A DNA stretch of 64,000 nucleotides, from the NCBI GenBank assembly GCA_028023455.1, contig JAQFVV010000012.1:14024364-14088363 (forward strand). The letters run 5' to 3'. This DNA comes from Epiperipatus broadwayi (lineage: Eukaryota > Onychophora > Udeonychophora > Euonychophora > Peripatidae). Under the pieces are notes generated by a model. It saw only the letters and a list, made by a program, of their open reading frames with translations, searched no databases and was not told the DNA's origin. Each line of letters starts with the position of its first letter. The stretch's first letter is position 1. The translations under genes were made by a program, and so were the position numbers. Below are positions 10,985 through 24,500 of this stretch, piece by piece.

Positions 10985-13246
10985 ACGATCTGGAGAATAG
11001 GAAGCTTAACGTGATCTGCACTACAGGGCGCCATCTAGGCATTTGAACCTAGAAAAATTTATAAAGCAGGCAGATACGTAAGTCAAAAAAATTTTTTTAA
11101 ATTTTATTTATATATTTTGATATCCGGTCGTTAGCCCAAGTCACTAGCTCATTGGAATAGCAGAGATTTATATTCATAACAAAAATTCTTATCTAAGAAT
11201 AATTTAAAAAAATAAAATAAGCCACTGCCAGTAATTAAAATACAAACATTTATTTACGCACATATATATAAAATTTAACATTATTATTTTAGTATATTTA
11301 TTTTAGATTTTAATTTGATTTTATAATTTAAATTTACATTTTAATTTTTATAATATTATAAGTTTACATTTTAATTAAGTTCACACAGATTTGTTTAAAA
11401 ATGTTGAGTATAGATCGGTTACATAGATTCCACAGTCAAAAACATTCCAAAATAAACATAAACGATCAAAATACAAAATCATTGATACCGTCAATTGCAG
11501 AGGGAAATTTATAAGTAACCCAATAGCATTCACCATAAGATGCTTGCATTAACACCAATAACTTAAAAGACATCTGAATAAATACATTTTAGATACTCAC
11601 CATAAGGTATCAGTATATACCGAATGTCTATATATATTTTGATCGAATATGAAAACCAAAAACATAATCAACCGGTAACGAACCCATGCAAGCGTCTATA
11701 CCCAACTTAAATTTAATGCATCTTTATTTAGAGTGTCGAGTATAAATAGACTACATAGATTTGCATTTGAAAAGAAAATATTCAATCCTTGTTTAACCTT
11801 AGGCCAAAGGTTCGCAGTCAAACCAAACTTCAATCCATCTGATATATCGATGTGTTCAATGTAATACGAATACGGCAGCACAATTAGGTTAAGAGAAGAA
11901 ACTGCTTCTCGTCAGATAGGAATATTACATCTATCAGACAAGAAGAGCAATAAAAAAAAAACTCCATCGAAAGGAACAGCGTTCTACATCTTATAATCCC
12001 TACCATAGGCAAAACGGAAGTCGGCGTATAATAGCGATTCTGCCCATAGTGAATCTCGTACTACATCTACTAATTACACCAATATATCCAATCCATTGAC
12101 CTAATTCAACTACGAAACGAATAACCTAAGATTACCCTCCCCTAATATAACTTTACAAATCTATATAGCCATTCACGCCCGACTTAAGTTTAATATTTAT
12201 ATAACTAGTTTAATGAAAAACAGAAATCATAATAAAACTTAAAGAACAAATAAATAAATAAATGGAAATGATTTTACAAAAGAAATACATTAAATAAAAT
12301 TATAACTAATTAATAAATAACGTTGGTCAGATAGGATTCTATTTCTTAATTATTTTAAATACGGAAAGTTTTTAATTTAATGTTCATTAATCATAAAGTT
12401 CTTACAGTTTAAAACAGTTCTTCTTTATCTGTTGCTTGACATTTGAACATGAATTCCCATGCCGTCCTAAAATGATTGGTTGAGTTAGCTGTTGTTTTTT
12501 ATTTATTTATCCGGAGGTCTTTTAGTTTAGTTGGTCCTTAATGTAGAAAAAAAAAACGATGTCATTTCTCTTTTTTTTTTTTAACAAAACTGAAGGGATT
12601 GAAGAGTGCGTCTTTTCAATCCCTTCTCCTTCAACTCCACACTAACACATATAGTCACATCGTAATAACTAATTAACTCTTTTATTTTCAAACCTTTCCT
12701 TTTATAATAATTTTGTGGATTAACTCAACATTACGTCATGATGGTGAAAACCTTTTCGTTGAGGTCCGATTTCCCGATGGATTTCTTTCATTTGCTAAAA
12801 GTTTCTATTGTTTTCCTATCTGACCGATGCTTATACATTTAAATGCCCAAAGGCTAGTTTACTAATTAAAATAATCATTTCCATTTTACGAAAGATTAAT
12901 TAATTTGTTTTCAAACTTAAACATATATTTTTATCTCTAAATCTTTTCTGAAAATTTAGTTTTAAACTACTTTTTTTTTTAATAAAGTTTTATTTTAATA
13001 AATATTTATCTGCGATTTTATATATATGCGAGTTTAAGATGATTTTTTAATTTTCAGTTTTTAATTCTTAAAAAAGAAATTTTTATTGGCGAACTTTTTT
13101 TTTTTTTATGTTTACTAATAAAAAATAATGTAACGTACGTATGTGCCTGTTACACTATATTATCTACAAATTTTATTATTTACTGACTTGTGTGTTATTA
13201 CTAACAGTTGTTTGTATTTGGAAAAGTTTAAATGAAGTTTAATTTT

Positions 13247-13336
13247 TTTTAGACATTCAACATTTAATGATAGATGAGAGAAATAGTCCAACATATTATC
13301 ACATCTAAAATACCATCATCACAAATATTCAGACAA
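13247..13336 (+). mobile_element. SINE fragment (family S2, 3' tail)
   Basis: Matches the tail of the 57568-57860 copy: ACATTCAACATTTAATGATAG, AATAGTCCAACATAT and AAAATACCATCATCACAAA in the same order. 5' truncated. Confidence 0.6.
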
Positions 13337-14203
13337 ACATCATAGTTATAACCATTATCTCTTTATAGGAGAATATTGTCAAAGTTGTGATATTTCTAAT
13401 TTTCTACATATAAGGTATTAATGTCAGATCTATGTTGCTTATATAATCTAGGGTAATAAACTAAAAGTAGATTCATTTTTAATTTAAAATTAATCAAATA
13501 AATAGTATCACTAAATGACATGATTTCAACTAGCAATGACTGTTTCTAATTGAGATTTCATGTGATTACATCATGGCTGAAATTTATTTATAAAATACAC
13601 AGAAATTCCATTAAAGTTATTAATGTATGTTATTACAAATATTTTCACTGTTGAAAGATGAAATTATAATGTTTTAGAGAATACTATGTGAAAGTCTTCA
13701 ATAATGATGAGAATTTCTTCAGAGCTAATATGTCCATGAGAGTTGTTGCATTGATTTAAATATAGGAGTGAAAATGTGTGCTCAATATAGTCTTTTCATT
13801 CATAGTTATTTTTCTTTTGTATTGAACTGGAATGTTGATTAATCATAAACGACAAAAATTGTTTCTTGAAACTAACTTATTAATGTTTTTTGTTATTGAA
13901 TCCAGAAAAGAGACTAAATAAGGGATATTTACAATGGAGATCCCTTAAACTCTCTTTTTTATCCATTAGTAATAACTTCAATAAATTAGTTAATTAAAAA
14001 GCACACACATTTATTTTTCTTGTTTTCATTAAGTATACATTATACTTAGAACATTGGCAGACACTAAACAGAAAACAATATATTTTAGAACATTAAGTAA
14101 ATAAATATTCTCAATTATATCAATTTTATTAACAAAATTTTTGTAGAATCCTTTATTAGTCAATGATAAAATGAACAGAAGAGGTATATCAGAAAGAGAC
14201 TAT

Positions 14204-14216
14204 CACACACACACAC
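14204..14216. repeat. (CA)n microsatellite abutting an AUH splice donor
   Basis: A 13-bp CA run lies directly downstream (in gene sense) of the donor CAG|GTA of the AUH exon at 14220-14407, so the intron begins GTAGTGTGTGTG. GT-rich tracts next to donors can bind CELF/TDP-43-type factors in other animals; any effect here is inference. Confidence 0.8.
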
Positions 14217-14219
14217 TAC

Positions 14220-14407
14220 CTGTTGGGCAATCTGTGTAGCTATTTCCAATGACTTCTGGTAAGCAGCATCTCCTGCATCATTCTGTTTTACTACATGATT
14301 AACAAGACACATCTGATAAGCTTCTGTTCCATCAATTATTTTGGCTGTAAAGATGAGTTCTTTTGCGGCTGAAATTCCAATAATGCGAGAAAGTCTTTGA
14401 GTTCCAC
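14220..14407 (-). CDS. AUH: AUH-type methylglutaconyl-CoA hydratase, third exon in the window
   Basis: The 188-nt exon continues the crotonase fold: G-T-Q-R-L-S-R-I-I-G-I, then A-A-K-E-L-I-F-T-A-K, then L-V-N-H-V-V and G-D-A-A-Y-Q-K-S. Together with the preceding exon it gives P-G-G-G-G-T-Q-R-L, a hallmark of the family. The acceptor is ATAG|GTGGAAC and the donor CAACAG|GTAGTG, phase 0 at the 3' end. The donor is immediately followed by a GT microsatellite (14204-14216). The remaining C-terminal region of the family (roughly 70 residues in vertebrate AUH, ending in the T-K-D-R-x-E-G motif) was looked for on the minus strand to position 1 and not recognised, so the last exon probably lies outside the window. 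Nothing in the exon suggests decay. Confidence 0.93.
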
Positions 14408-14641
14408 CTATGTAATCGAAATAATTTATATATATATACACATTAAATATAGAGATAATCTCCTAACTTTCAATGTGCTATAATATTTAATGTACAATCT
14501 TCAGTGTCGCAGCACGTTTAAATTAGGAATTTACTTCTCCAACAATATTTTATATTATTTGCTGCTGTTTAATTTACCTTGCGTATATATATATATACTT
14601 ATATGAAATTTTTCTTTAAATAAAATATTGTTTTAAATATA

Positions 14642-14859
14642 CAGGGTAGATCAAAAGTAATTTTACAATAAAGATTGTGTTACTCTGTGTGGCAGAAGTC
14701 CAATTACGTTTAACCAAAGTCATTTTGAATATTTGATTTAACTTGATTATTAATTTATTTGATACATACTTTATTTAGTTAAAATATAATTGTTTTTAAT
14801 GAAATATAACTATTTTGAAAAGATAATATTACAGTTAAGTGACTTTTGGCACACCCTAT
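14642..14859. mobile_element. Mariner/Tc1-type MITE
   Basis: About 218 bp, flanked by TA. The left end is CAGGGTAGATCAAAAGTAAT. The right end, in reverse complement, reads TAGGGTGTGCCAAAAGTCAC, so the termini agree at AGGGT and CAAAAGT. This terminal motif and TA flanks are typical of mariner elements. Too short to code; non-autonomous. It lies in an AUH intron. Confidence 0.75.
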
Positions 14860-17349
14860 ATATTTTATATTTTAAAAAATCATCTTTTATTGATATTTAA
14901 AACAAATTATTACACAATATGATGATATATAAACAAATGCTGGCATACTCAATAGATGTTTCATTATGAAATCACATCATTGAATAAAATCTCATCAACT
15001 AATTTTCTAAATAATTACAAAAAGGAGCTGAATTAAAAATGAATAACAGTTCAGCTTCCACTCCCATTTTTTCAATTATAGAATAAAATATAGAACAAAA
15101 TAGGAGAAAATTCTGAGAGTATCAGTGATCTTAATGATTATCCCTCAAACGAAAAGAGAAACTCATCAATAGACTCTTTAAAATATTAGATTATCTGCAG
15201 GTTATTATAACAAACCTTCATCAATGCATAATATAATATTCTATAGCTAATATCCAATTTGAAAAAGTTTTGACTTTTAATAGCTACTATTTCTGATAGC
15301 ATAATTATTAGTACTTAAAAAAGTAAAGATTTAAATCACAATATAAAAATGTCAATGTCTGATCTTAGACAAAAATATTTCAATTATTACTTCACCTAAA
15401 ATTATTTAACTAGCCATCTTACTGTTTTATTAATTTCTATGTGTTTGAATTGGACTGTCTGGAAAATTTTACTTTAAATATATAAACTATATCTATATAG
15501 ATACCCATTATATTTATTAGTTATATAAGAATAGAAGTAAATTTCAGATTTTATGCCTACTACAATTCTTCATCTGCATAAATATGGACAACAGTAATGT
15601 GATTATCATGAACTCCTTTTATATAAAATATTTTAAAATATGTTTTACTTTCTACAATACAAAAGTCAATTGGCTCTGGGTAATTGCCTTCTATTTAAAA
15701 TATTTGATAAAAAGTACATATATCTTGAAAAAAAAAATGAATCACATCTTTTTTATTTTTATCAGTCAATATCAAGATCTTATCTTTAGAACAAAAGTAG
15801 CTCCATTATCACTGATTTAAAATTGTTTAACTAAACAGTGTTATTGTTTATTAGTTTCTAAGTATTTTATAATGATCAAGAGAAATTTTATTTTAAATAT
15901 ATAGTATATCTATATAGTGTAACGCTACTGAGCATTCATTATAATTTTGTCTAAAAAATTATTAAAATAAAATTCTCATAAACAACGCGAAGGTTGTAAT
16001 AAATAAATAAATAATATGTAAGTCAGAATAAAAGTCTAAAGAGTTTTTATTATGATTAGTTTAAAACAAAAGCAGTTCGTTAAAAGTTTAATATAAAAGT
16101 TTAGAGTTTTTAAAAATAAAGAAAGAAGAAATACTGTTAGCCTGGGGGAAAATTAAACCCTGCATCATTCATACAGTTTTACAAATTAATTTAAAAGTAA
16201 TTCGGGGGAGAGAATTTGGCTTAGAAAAGGTTAAAACTACAGCAGTTTAAATGAATATTTTACATAAAATTAAAAATCTCTCTCTTTCTCGTTTAAATTA
16301 TTAAAGAAAGAAAAAAAGGAAAGTAATTTTAAAAACTAAATAATGAAGTGATTTTAAATATATGTGTGTTAATAGTGATTGTAAATATAGTAAAATGTGT
16401 ACGTGTTGATAAAATGAAATAAGAAAGTTAAAAAACACTCAGCAATGGCTACTAAGTTAAACAAAATCCACAAAACAACAAGTTTGCAATGGCCCCTAAT
16501 TAAAAGATCTCAAACAACAGGATTAAAAGCTTATCTAAGGAATTTCAACAACAAATATAGCTAGCGGATATCAAAATGACAACAGGTTATAATATAAATA
16601 GTCCAGTTTTTCATCGGACCAACAGATGAGTCAGTTGAGTTGAGATCACAATCAGATCAGTGCAGTTCAGTCAATCAACCAGTCAGTCTATTATGTATCC
16701 AGAATCAATCATGCATTGTTAATCATCGTTGGAAACATACAACTTTGCTCCAGCCTGAGTCTGATGAAACAGTCAACCTGCCCGGGAAAAGTAATGCCTG
16801 CATAACAACTTGAAAATCTGCTTTCAATATCTAACTGTCTTAAAGAAAAATGCCTTGGAATACTAAGCATTAAATCTCCACAAGAAAAACCTCAAATCTA
16901 ACCGGTTAGAAATATTTTCACGTGAAGTAACAACCAGCAGGAAGTCCACATTCAAATCCTAGGTAATAAATAACATTTTTATTATTTCCATTTCTAAGCA
17001 AAGTAGCCATTGCAATAATTTGAAGCATGCATAAAGAACTATTGATGTGCGTGTTTTGAAATGTGTATGTGAATGCATTAGTATATTTTATATTGATTTT
17101 ATGTATTTTAAGTACTTTGTATTATTTAATACTCTTTGTTATATTATATTGTATATCTTACTATAATATGTGTGCGCTGGAAGTGGTAATAAGTCATTGT
17201 TTCATTTAATTAAGTTTCTATAAAAATAGTTAAAATTAGAACAATAAATATTTAGTCAAATAAATTATCTTTAAGCTTAATTTTGTCGGTCAATTCTTTA
17301 CCACTAATTAAAGCAATAATTTGTTATTGTATTACTTTTGATTGAGCTA

Positions 17350-17600
17350 GTCATGAGATATTTCGAGCGCTGGATTATGGGCCTACTGTCCAAACATGTT
17401 AGTTCTCATAACTAGCTAGCGCCTGAGGTCTACCTCAAAACAAATAAAGTGCTTGGATAGTAGGGGTTTGAATCTAGCAGTGAAGGTGGGCCACGGTCTG
17501 GAAATGTAATCGTGTTATGCGTTGCATAGCCTGGTCTGACTGTGGGTATTGTCGACAGACGGTATTCTTTCCTCTGCTCAAAGGGCCGGTCCGTTCACGT
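17350..17600 (+). other. GC-richer block with tRNA-like motifs (possible SINE)
   Basis: About 250 bp contrasting with its surroundings. GCGCTGGATTATGGGCC and GTAGGGGTTTGAATCTAGC resemble a D/anticodon stem and a B box, separated by about 80 bp, so it is not an intact tRNA. A tRNA-derived repeat is likely but no second copy was found in the window. Confidence 0.35.
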
Positions 17601-17879
17601 AATATTTATAATATAAAATTATAAATTTATGATAAACAAGGTTTAACCCCAGTTAAACCTAGCAAATAAGGTACAGTGAGTAATCTTACGAATGCACCCG
17701 GTACAATAGAAACCTACTATATTGATTATATATAATTCCCTAAGTTACTGAGTTCATATTGCATAAAATATAACTAAGCATATAGCTACGGAATGGATTA
17801 TTTTCATCATTTTATTGAATTATTAAATGTTTTTAGCAACTTCTAAAAAAGAGAAAGATATGAATAAGATTTATTTTTT

Positions 17880-17960
17880 CTAAACAATTCAACTTGATGA
17901 TGGTAATAACCCAACATATAATTAAATATAGAATACTATCATAAATCTTCAGACAATCAA
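17880..17960 (+). mobile_element. SINE fragment (family S2, 3' tail)
   Basis: Diverged tail match to 57568-57860: GATGGTAATAACCCAACATATA followed by ATAGAATACTATCATAAATCTTCAGAC, in the same order as GATGGAATAGTTCAATATA and ATACCATCATCACAAACC. Confidence 0.4.
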
Positions 17961-18365
17961 TTACTAAATTTATATATAATTAAAGGGGATTTAAATCCAT
18001 ACTCAAGCTCCCTTTAGTCATTCACACTATCTAATATAACCGATACACATGACTATATATATTTGAAAAAGAGAAATGATTTCCAATATAAGTATTTCAT
18101 GCTGCTGGTCCAGATCATCATCTCCTACACATACATATAATCAGAGCTCGGTTTTATATTAAGATAGCAAATCTACAAACTTTAATGATCAGACTTCAAT
18201 CCTCTCCACTCTCCAATTCTTCAGTCATTCTTATAATAATAGTACATAAAATGGTGAAACCTCAAAAGATTTAAAACAGAGAATTAAAATGCACAATTAC
18301 TAAAATTCCAAACACCACTTTGTTGCAATATATTAAAAGAAATTATAATATTCAAATGAACTCAC

Positions 18366-18602
18366 CCCCACCAGGTATTATGGCTAATTTTGTTTCTACT
18401 AATCCCATTTTTGCAGAGTCTGATGCTATGCGAAGATCACATGTTAGTGCAAATTCTAATCCACCTCCAAGGGCATAACCATCTATAGCAGCTATAGTAG
18501 GCATTGGAAGATTTTGAAAATCAACAGAACACTGGCGAAGACCAGACACAAAAGGGCCAACTTCACTGGGATCCATTTTAGCACGTTCTTTCAAATCAGC
18601 AC
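18366..18602 (-). CDS. AUH: AUH-type methylglutaconyl-CoA hydratase, central catalytic exon
   Basis: The 237-nt exon encodes A-D-L-K-E-R-A-K-M through the crotonase active site to I-I-P-G-G-G. The acceptor is TTTGCAG|GT and the donor G|GTGAGT; phases at both ends match the neighbouring exons. Visible motifs are the second half of the oxyanion loop (G-A-D-L-K), the helix G-G-G-L-E-F-A-L carrying the first expected catalytic Glu, and [11 protein letters not shown] carrying the second. From family knowledge, [10 protein letters not shown] is typical of AUH, while the paralogue ECHDC2 usually has a different residue pattern here, so AUH is preferred. No stop or frameshift is present, so the exon looks functional. 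An apparent Met at its start is not real: translation enters from the upstream exon. Confidence 0.93.
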
Positions 18603-21600
18603 CTGCAAAGACATACAGACATCATTCATTTTCTTTAAAGAACTTTATTTTTTAGATATAAATCATCATTACAACTCTTTAGAGAATTAATAACTAAGTT
18701 TATTTAGATTTTTTTTTTTTTAACAAATCTTAAATTTTATAGTAATAATAGTATATAAAATGGTGAATCAGGAAAGGATTTAAAGTTCAGAATTAAAATA
18801 CACGAAATTGAAAACTTGGGAAATTCTATTTTTTAAACATTCAAAAATATGTAATCCTACAGATATTTCAAGTTATAATATTTTTAATTTTTTTTTTTAA
18901 AAAAAGTTCACTATATAAATTATTATAAAATTATGGTTATAAAATATTATTTATTTTTTATATGTACTTATTATTATTTTTTACTTTATGCGGAAGAAAA
19001 CTTTTTACTTATGCAAAAGGATTAAAGAGGATATGAAAGAAAAAAACTAATGCATTATGGTAATAAACTAATCCAGCACAGTAAAAAACTTCCACAATGG
19101 AGTTTGAACCCAGGAAAGATACTGTGATGGATGCCTCCAACACCCCTCCAATAATCAGTACACACCCCATAAGGCCCAATCCCAATTCAGCCCATGATAT
19201 TAATGTTACTTATTAAGTGATAGAATTAGATAATATTAAAACACATAAACTAACAAACCAGTTATTACAACCTAAAATTTAAAGCCAAATATAAATAAAC
19301 ATTAAAAAAGTTAAACCTAACCAGTCAAATGGATATCATGATATACAATAGATTGGATGAATGAACTTAATCAAGAAAAAAAAAATTAATATATATAATA
19401 TTAAAGTAAAGAAAAACTCAATGTTTATTTTCTTATGATTTTATTTTAAGAAATTATATATATTAATACTTAGCCAAAGATGAAATCAACAATAAAGTAA
19501 AAAGATTAGCATGAACTGGCATAATATATATATATATATATAAAGGAATATTCAATAAATTTTTTGTTCAAGAAGGAAAAAAATCTTTTACCCAAATAAA
19601 AAAATTATCATTCCCTGTATAAAGGAGTTAAAAGAAAAATACGAAGGTTTGTATAACCAATTCAAACTCACAATATTGCTGAAGATATCTTTTACAGGGA
19701 TTTTAGAAAATGAGTAGAAATGTTTAGTTCTAAAACATCTAAGCAAAGAGTTTGCAAATTAATAATTTACGAACAGAATAAAGCATTTGATTCTCTAAAA
19801 AAAAAAAAAAAAAGAAAACCACCATTGATTCCTCAGTATAAATTTCTGGATTTAAATCTGAAACATGCAGTAGTAGAAGGAAACTGATACTTCTCCAACT
19901 AATATCAACTACAGAATATTTATATAAATATCGACTAAAATAATCATGCATGGCTGAAAACAAGGGAAACATCGTAGAAAAAAGTCATCACTCACGGAGC
20001 TAAAAATTGACAAGACCAATATGGGATTGTCCTATCTTTATATGCTTGGATTGATAAATATCAAAATGATCCATCATGAATTCTCTCTTTTTACACCTTA
20101 TTCCAAAACTCCAGTTCAAAGGCTAATAAAGTCATTGAATCCACCAGATGTTCGAATTCTTACCTGCATAAAGAAATAACCATGGATTATAAGAACAAGC
20201 TATCAGAACATTGTCTATACGAACTGTAAAACCCATTTATAAAGTTGACATCATCGATAATTAATTGTTTGTATGTTATACATAATAATTTATTTTCTTT
20301 ATTTTAATATAGAGCTGAATACCTTAATTTAAAATTTATGAAATTAATAATAAAGATTGTCTCTCAGTATCATGAATAAACAAAATTTATGAGGTACAAT
20401 CTTGATTATGAAATAATCCGATCATTATAAATGAGATAAGGTAAGACGCTATCTAAGGTATATATCAATTCCACATTTATATATGTACAACACGTACACA
20501 TTTGCTAATTGTTTATTTTAAAGTTTGTGTTAATTATTAATATTTTTTTCATATATTTTCTATGCGTATCTTTTTTATTATGTGTATCTTAAATTTATAA
20601 CTCTCTTTTATCGCACACATGTATTCCATAACAAAGGGTCTATTAAACTATTATGGTATTCACTAAGACATAAAAAAAAAATAAGTAAATATGCTACTAT
20701 ATTTATAACAATGTTGGATATAATATGAAGTTCGTTTATGTTAATCAGGACATGTAGTAGCTATTCTTTATGAGATCAGGATGGGAAACATTGGTATAAA
20801 CCAAATATAAATGAAGAATAACCACAGATGCCTAAATGAGTTCTTCCCAACTTTGTTTTAAATTTTATTATCCAAATAGTAATAGTCAATGTAAATAAGT
20901 TCATTAAATTTATTGAAATGTTAAAACATGTTTCTTGGTTTATTTTTCTGTGGTTAAATTCTACTAAGTCTCATCTTTATACACATATCACGATTATTAT
21001 TTTCATGTAAACAATATACTATATCCACTTCTATTAATAGACATACACTCATTTTACATATATTAAGAATATTGTAATACAAATATTCCTTGAACCCGAG
21101 AACCGTACAACATCTCCCTGAGTTTGAAATCCAGAATAGCAGAAGTAAGCTATAATACATAGATGATAAGTTAAGGATAGAATCAATAGTTATTTAAATC
21201 GTACTCTATTCTCTCTTCAGTATGAGATTAATATAAGAAGGTATGCATGAAAGTAGACAAAAAAGATACGCTCTTTTTACTCATTAGAAGGAACACATCC
21301 ACCTTTGTGTACACCATGAGTAGACTGTCCCGTTATATTTGGATACATAAGAGTACAATCTTCTACTTGTCCCACTACAATAAACAAAAGATATAATGTA
21401 AATCTTTCAGATGTATATGTAAAATATCGTCTCTAACAATAAGTTGGTTAACAAAATTCCAATAATAACAATGTGATGATGATGATTAGGATTTATAATC
21501 ACAACTACTCCTAACAGTATTTCATTTGTTTTAGGTTTCAATCAAAAAGAAACCAGATGCCAAACCTCTTCAACAGAGAATGTTTACTAAGAATACTAAT

Positions 21601-23040
21601 AAAAGAATGATGATCACCACTGCCAATTATTTCTGTGACATCTGAGCATGTTCCTCAGGAGTTTGCATGTTATCTCAGAGTTGTGGATGATTTATAAACT
21701 AGCACGTGTGTGTTAAAGTTATAATCTTTTAACTTAGTTATAAACAAACAAATGGTTTGATAAAACAATAATTTAACAATTTATTAACAAAACAAAACAT
21801 ATTGAAACAGATATACTGTTTCATGTATATATTTAGAACCCCCCCCCCACACACACACAATTAAAAAGACTAATAATATTTTAAGTCAGACTAGTAATTT
21901 TTTTTTTTTAAAAAAAAGACTAATGACATTTTAAGGAAAACTAAATATTTTAAAGAAAAAGAAGAAGTAATGATAATTTGTTAATTCATAATGATTTGGT
22001 CAAATGAAAAGAAAATCAAACTTTTCAAAATGAAAAAAAAAAAAGCAAATACGTTTATATTTGCAATTAAAGAAAATATAAATCTTTCTTTATTATCAAT
22101 TACATAAAAAAATCTTCAAACATTAAAACTCTGATTGAAAAAAAACTTCTAAGACAGAATAAATGCAGGTGTCAAATCACTATGTCGCAGGCAATAAAAA
22201 AAAATCAAGATTCGAAAACACATGAAGGCAGATAATCTAAAATAGTCTAACTAAAAGTCTGTTCACACCAAAGAGAAACTGTCCAATGATCTGGGGGATT
22301 AAAAAACGTGGACAAGGATGAAAAAGCTACTACCAATGGAAGAAAAGGAACATGTAAGCTGAATCCATTTGTCAGAGAGAAAAAAATATAAATAGTGTGG
22401 AAAATCAGTAGAAGATATTATTATTATTATTATAGTTAATTGTTTCAGACATACAAGATTTAGCTACAAGACTACTAAAAAAGTGACTTAATGGAACCAT
22501 CAAACAGCTTAATGAAAAATAATCATAATATGATCTTCGGCTAGAGACCACTTGTCCTCTCTCTATCTGCCCACCATGTGAACTCCAAGCATTGCCTAGA
22601 AGTTTTAATGTGCCGTTCAAGTTATTTAGTAATGCAGCAATAAACAAAGACATGAAATTTAGAGGTAAGCAATTAAAAATGATTCAATTACAATAAAATA
22701 TGAATTAAGAGTATAGCTATTAATTTTTATAACACAAAAGAAAGACAATGTTATATTATTAGTCTGAAGAAAAGTTTTCACAATCAATTATTAACTTCAG
22801 TCAAAAGTTGACGATAGTTTTTTTTTTATTATCTTTATTTAAAAATGAAAACGAGAAATGAAAATCATTATTATTTAATTAAAAACACTCACACACATAT
22901 ATGTGTTATTTATTTAATTAGTTAAATAACAATTATTTCAAAAAATTTAAGATATGTTCAAATAATAAATACTAATAATAATTGTAATAATTATTTCAAA
23001 TGAACCAGCCAAATGGAAATGTCAATCAAAAATATGGTAA

Positions 23041-23580
23041 AAATAATAAAATGTATGTATATAAATATACATCTATACTGAATTGGATTATAAATGCTCC
23101 ACAAATATGAAATTGCTGATATTATCTGCTTATTTACCTGTAATGATTCTTAAAAATAATAAAATGCTATATGAATCATAAATACTTTTGTGTATGTTAT
23201 ATATATCTTGATAAAATGTATATGTATAAATATACATCTACACTGGATTGGATTATAAATGCTCCACAAAAATGGAATTGCTAATGTTACCCACTTACCT
23301 ACCTGTAATGACTATTAAAATAATAAAATACTATATGAACCATAAATACTTCTATGCATTTTAGCTGTATCTTAATAAAATAATAAAATGTATGTGTATG
23401 AATATACATCTATACTGGATTGGATTATAAATGCTCCACAAATATGGAATTGCTGATATTACCTGCTTACCTACCTGTAATGATTATTAAAGTAATAAAA
23501 TGCTATATGAACCATAAATACTTATATGCATTTTAGCTGTATCTTAATAAAATATATGTATATAAATATACATCTACTAG
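23041..23580. repeat. Tandem array, period about 165-172 bp, slightly over 3 copies
   Basis: Successive units start with ATACATCTAYACTGRATTGG at about 23069, 23234 and 23406, with a partial unit at about 23570. Shared landmarks in each unit are ATAAATGCTCCACAAA, CTTACCTACCTGTAATGA and CCATAAATACTT. Units are similar enough to suggest fairly recent duplication. The period is satellite-like; no coding. Confidence 0.85.
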
Positions 23581-24170
23581 AAATGCTTTCACATACTTGG
23601 AATAATAATCTGCACATCTACTCAAAGTGTTTCTACTGACCCGGAATAAATGATTACAAACATTTATGCATTAATATAATATGTATACCTACTTGAAATG
23701 CTTTCACGAACCCAGAATAATAATTGCAATACTGATATTGTATTATATCTACCTGAAATAACAAGTATAATACTGATATTATTTGTTCATCTACTTTAAA
23801 TGCTTCTATAGATTTGAAATCAATAGTCAAAAACATTTATTTATAAATTGTATATGTGTACCTGCTTAAAATGCTTCTACAGACCTGGAATAAATGGTTA
23901 AAAGCATTTGATTATTAATTGTGTATGTATATGTATCTGAAATGTTTCTATCAACATCAGAAGGTGATTACGAACACATATATTATTTGCATCCCTACTT
24001 GAAATGCTTCTATCAGCGTCAAAATGTGACTATTAATACTTGTATATTAATTGTATAAGTATATCTACCTGAAATGTATTTTTAGACTTCTTCTCATCAT
24101 GTGAACTAAAAAATGGGGTTTTGCTTGGATAACCTATCTGAAATATTTCTAGACTTCTTCTCATTATATG
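23581..24170. repeat. Degenerate short-period array following the 165-bp repeats
   Basis: About ten diverged repeats of roughly 50-80 bp with the core CTACYTGAAATGCTTCTA followed by GACCYGGAATAA, e.g. near 23615, 23690, 23791, 23860, 23996, 24067 and 24140. It continues directly from the end of the last 165-bp unit, suggesting a shared origin. Confidence 0.65.
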
Positions 24171-24269
24171 AACTATATTAGAAGGACTTGCCAATGAATT
24201 ATTGTTAATAAAATTGTTATTAAAAATTAATCTAATTGTTTAGTTCCATTTTTGCATCACTAGTTATTC

Positions 24270-24500
24270 ATTGCATCTTGCTCACAAGAATCTCATGCCT
24301 CCTGAGCTATGTCCGGCATAACCAGACGATGGTACGTAAGGTTGTAGTGGTGCCGTTTGGGAAACCAAACACATAAATTTCTAGATGCTTCCAGTCTCTA
24401 TGGCGCTACATCCTCTGATGAGCAGGAAATATTGTTGGAGGTGGGGTGACGTCTGCATTGGGGAATGCCAATCGATAGTTCCTTCCTGCAATATGCTCAT
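24270..24500. other. Unexplained GC-rich island
   Basis: About 230 bp of balanced composition with CTGATGAGCA near 24415 and its near complement TGCTCATCAG near 24490, giving a possible 80-bp inverted-repeat unit. No open frame or known motif recognised. Confidence 0.4.

Larger units (their letters stand above)
8842..14203. other. Non-coding region downstream of the AUH exons (probable intron)
   Basis: No gene is supported. It holds SINE family fragments (10877-10984, 13247-13336), a reverse copy of the dispersed 4-kb repeat (13490-13620) and GC-richer patches at 9600-9910, 10540-10700 and 11400-12160. Around 11731 there is a TATAAATAG motif within a weak direct repeat of 11404-11440, suggesting an eroded LTR, but it is too faint to call. 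If the last AUH exon lies left of the window this is intronic. Confidence 0.45.
14408..18365 (-). other. AUH intron (about 4.0 kb)
   Basis: Sequence between two exons with matching phase. It holds a mariner-type MITE (14642-14859), AT-rich simple sequence, a GC-richer tRNA-like block (17350-17600) and a SINE 3' fragment (17880-17960). I see no additional exon: the two flanking exons join without missing residues relative to the family. Confidence 0.8.

Noticed and set aside
11404-11770. Possible eroded LTR with TATAAATAG
   Set aside because: The direct repeat is short and poorly matched, and no TG/CA ends, primer site or purine tract were found.
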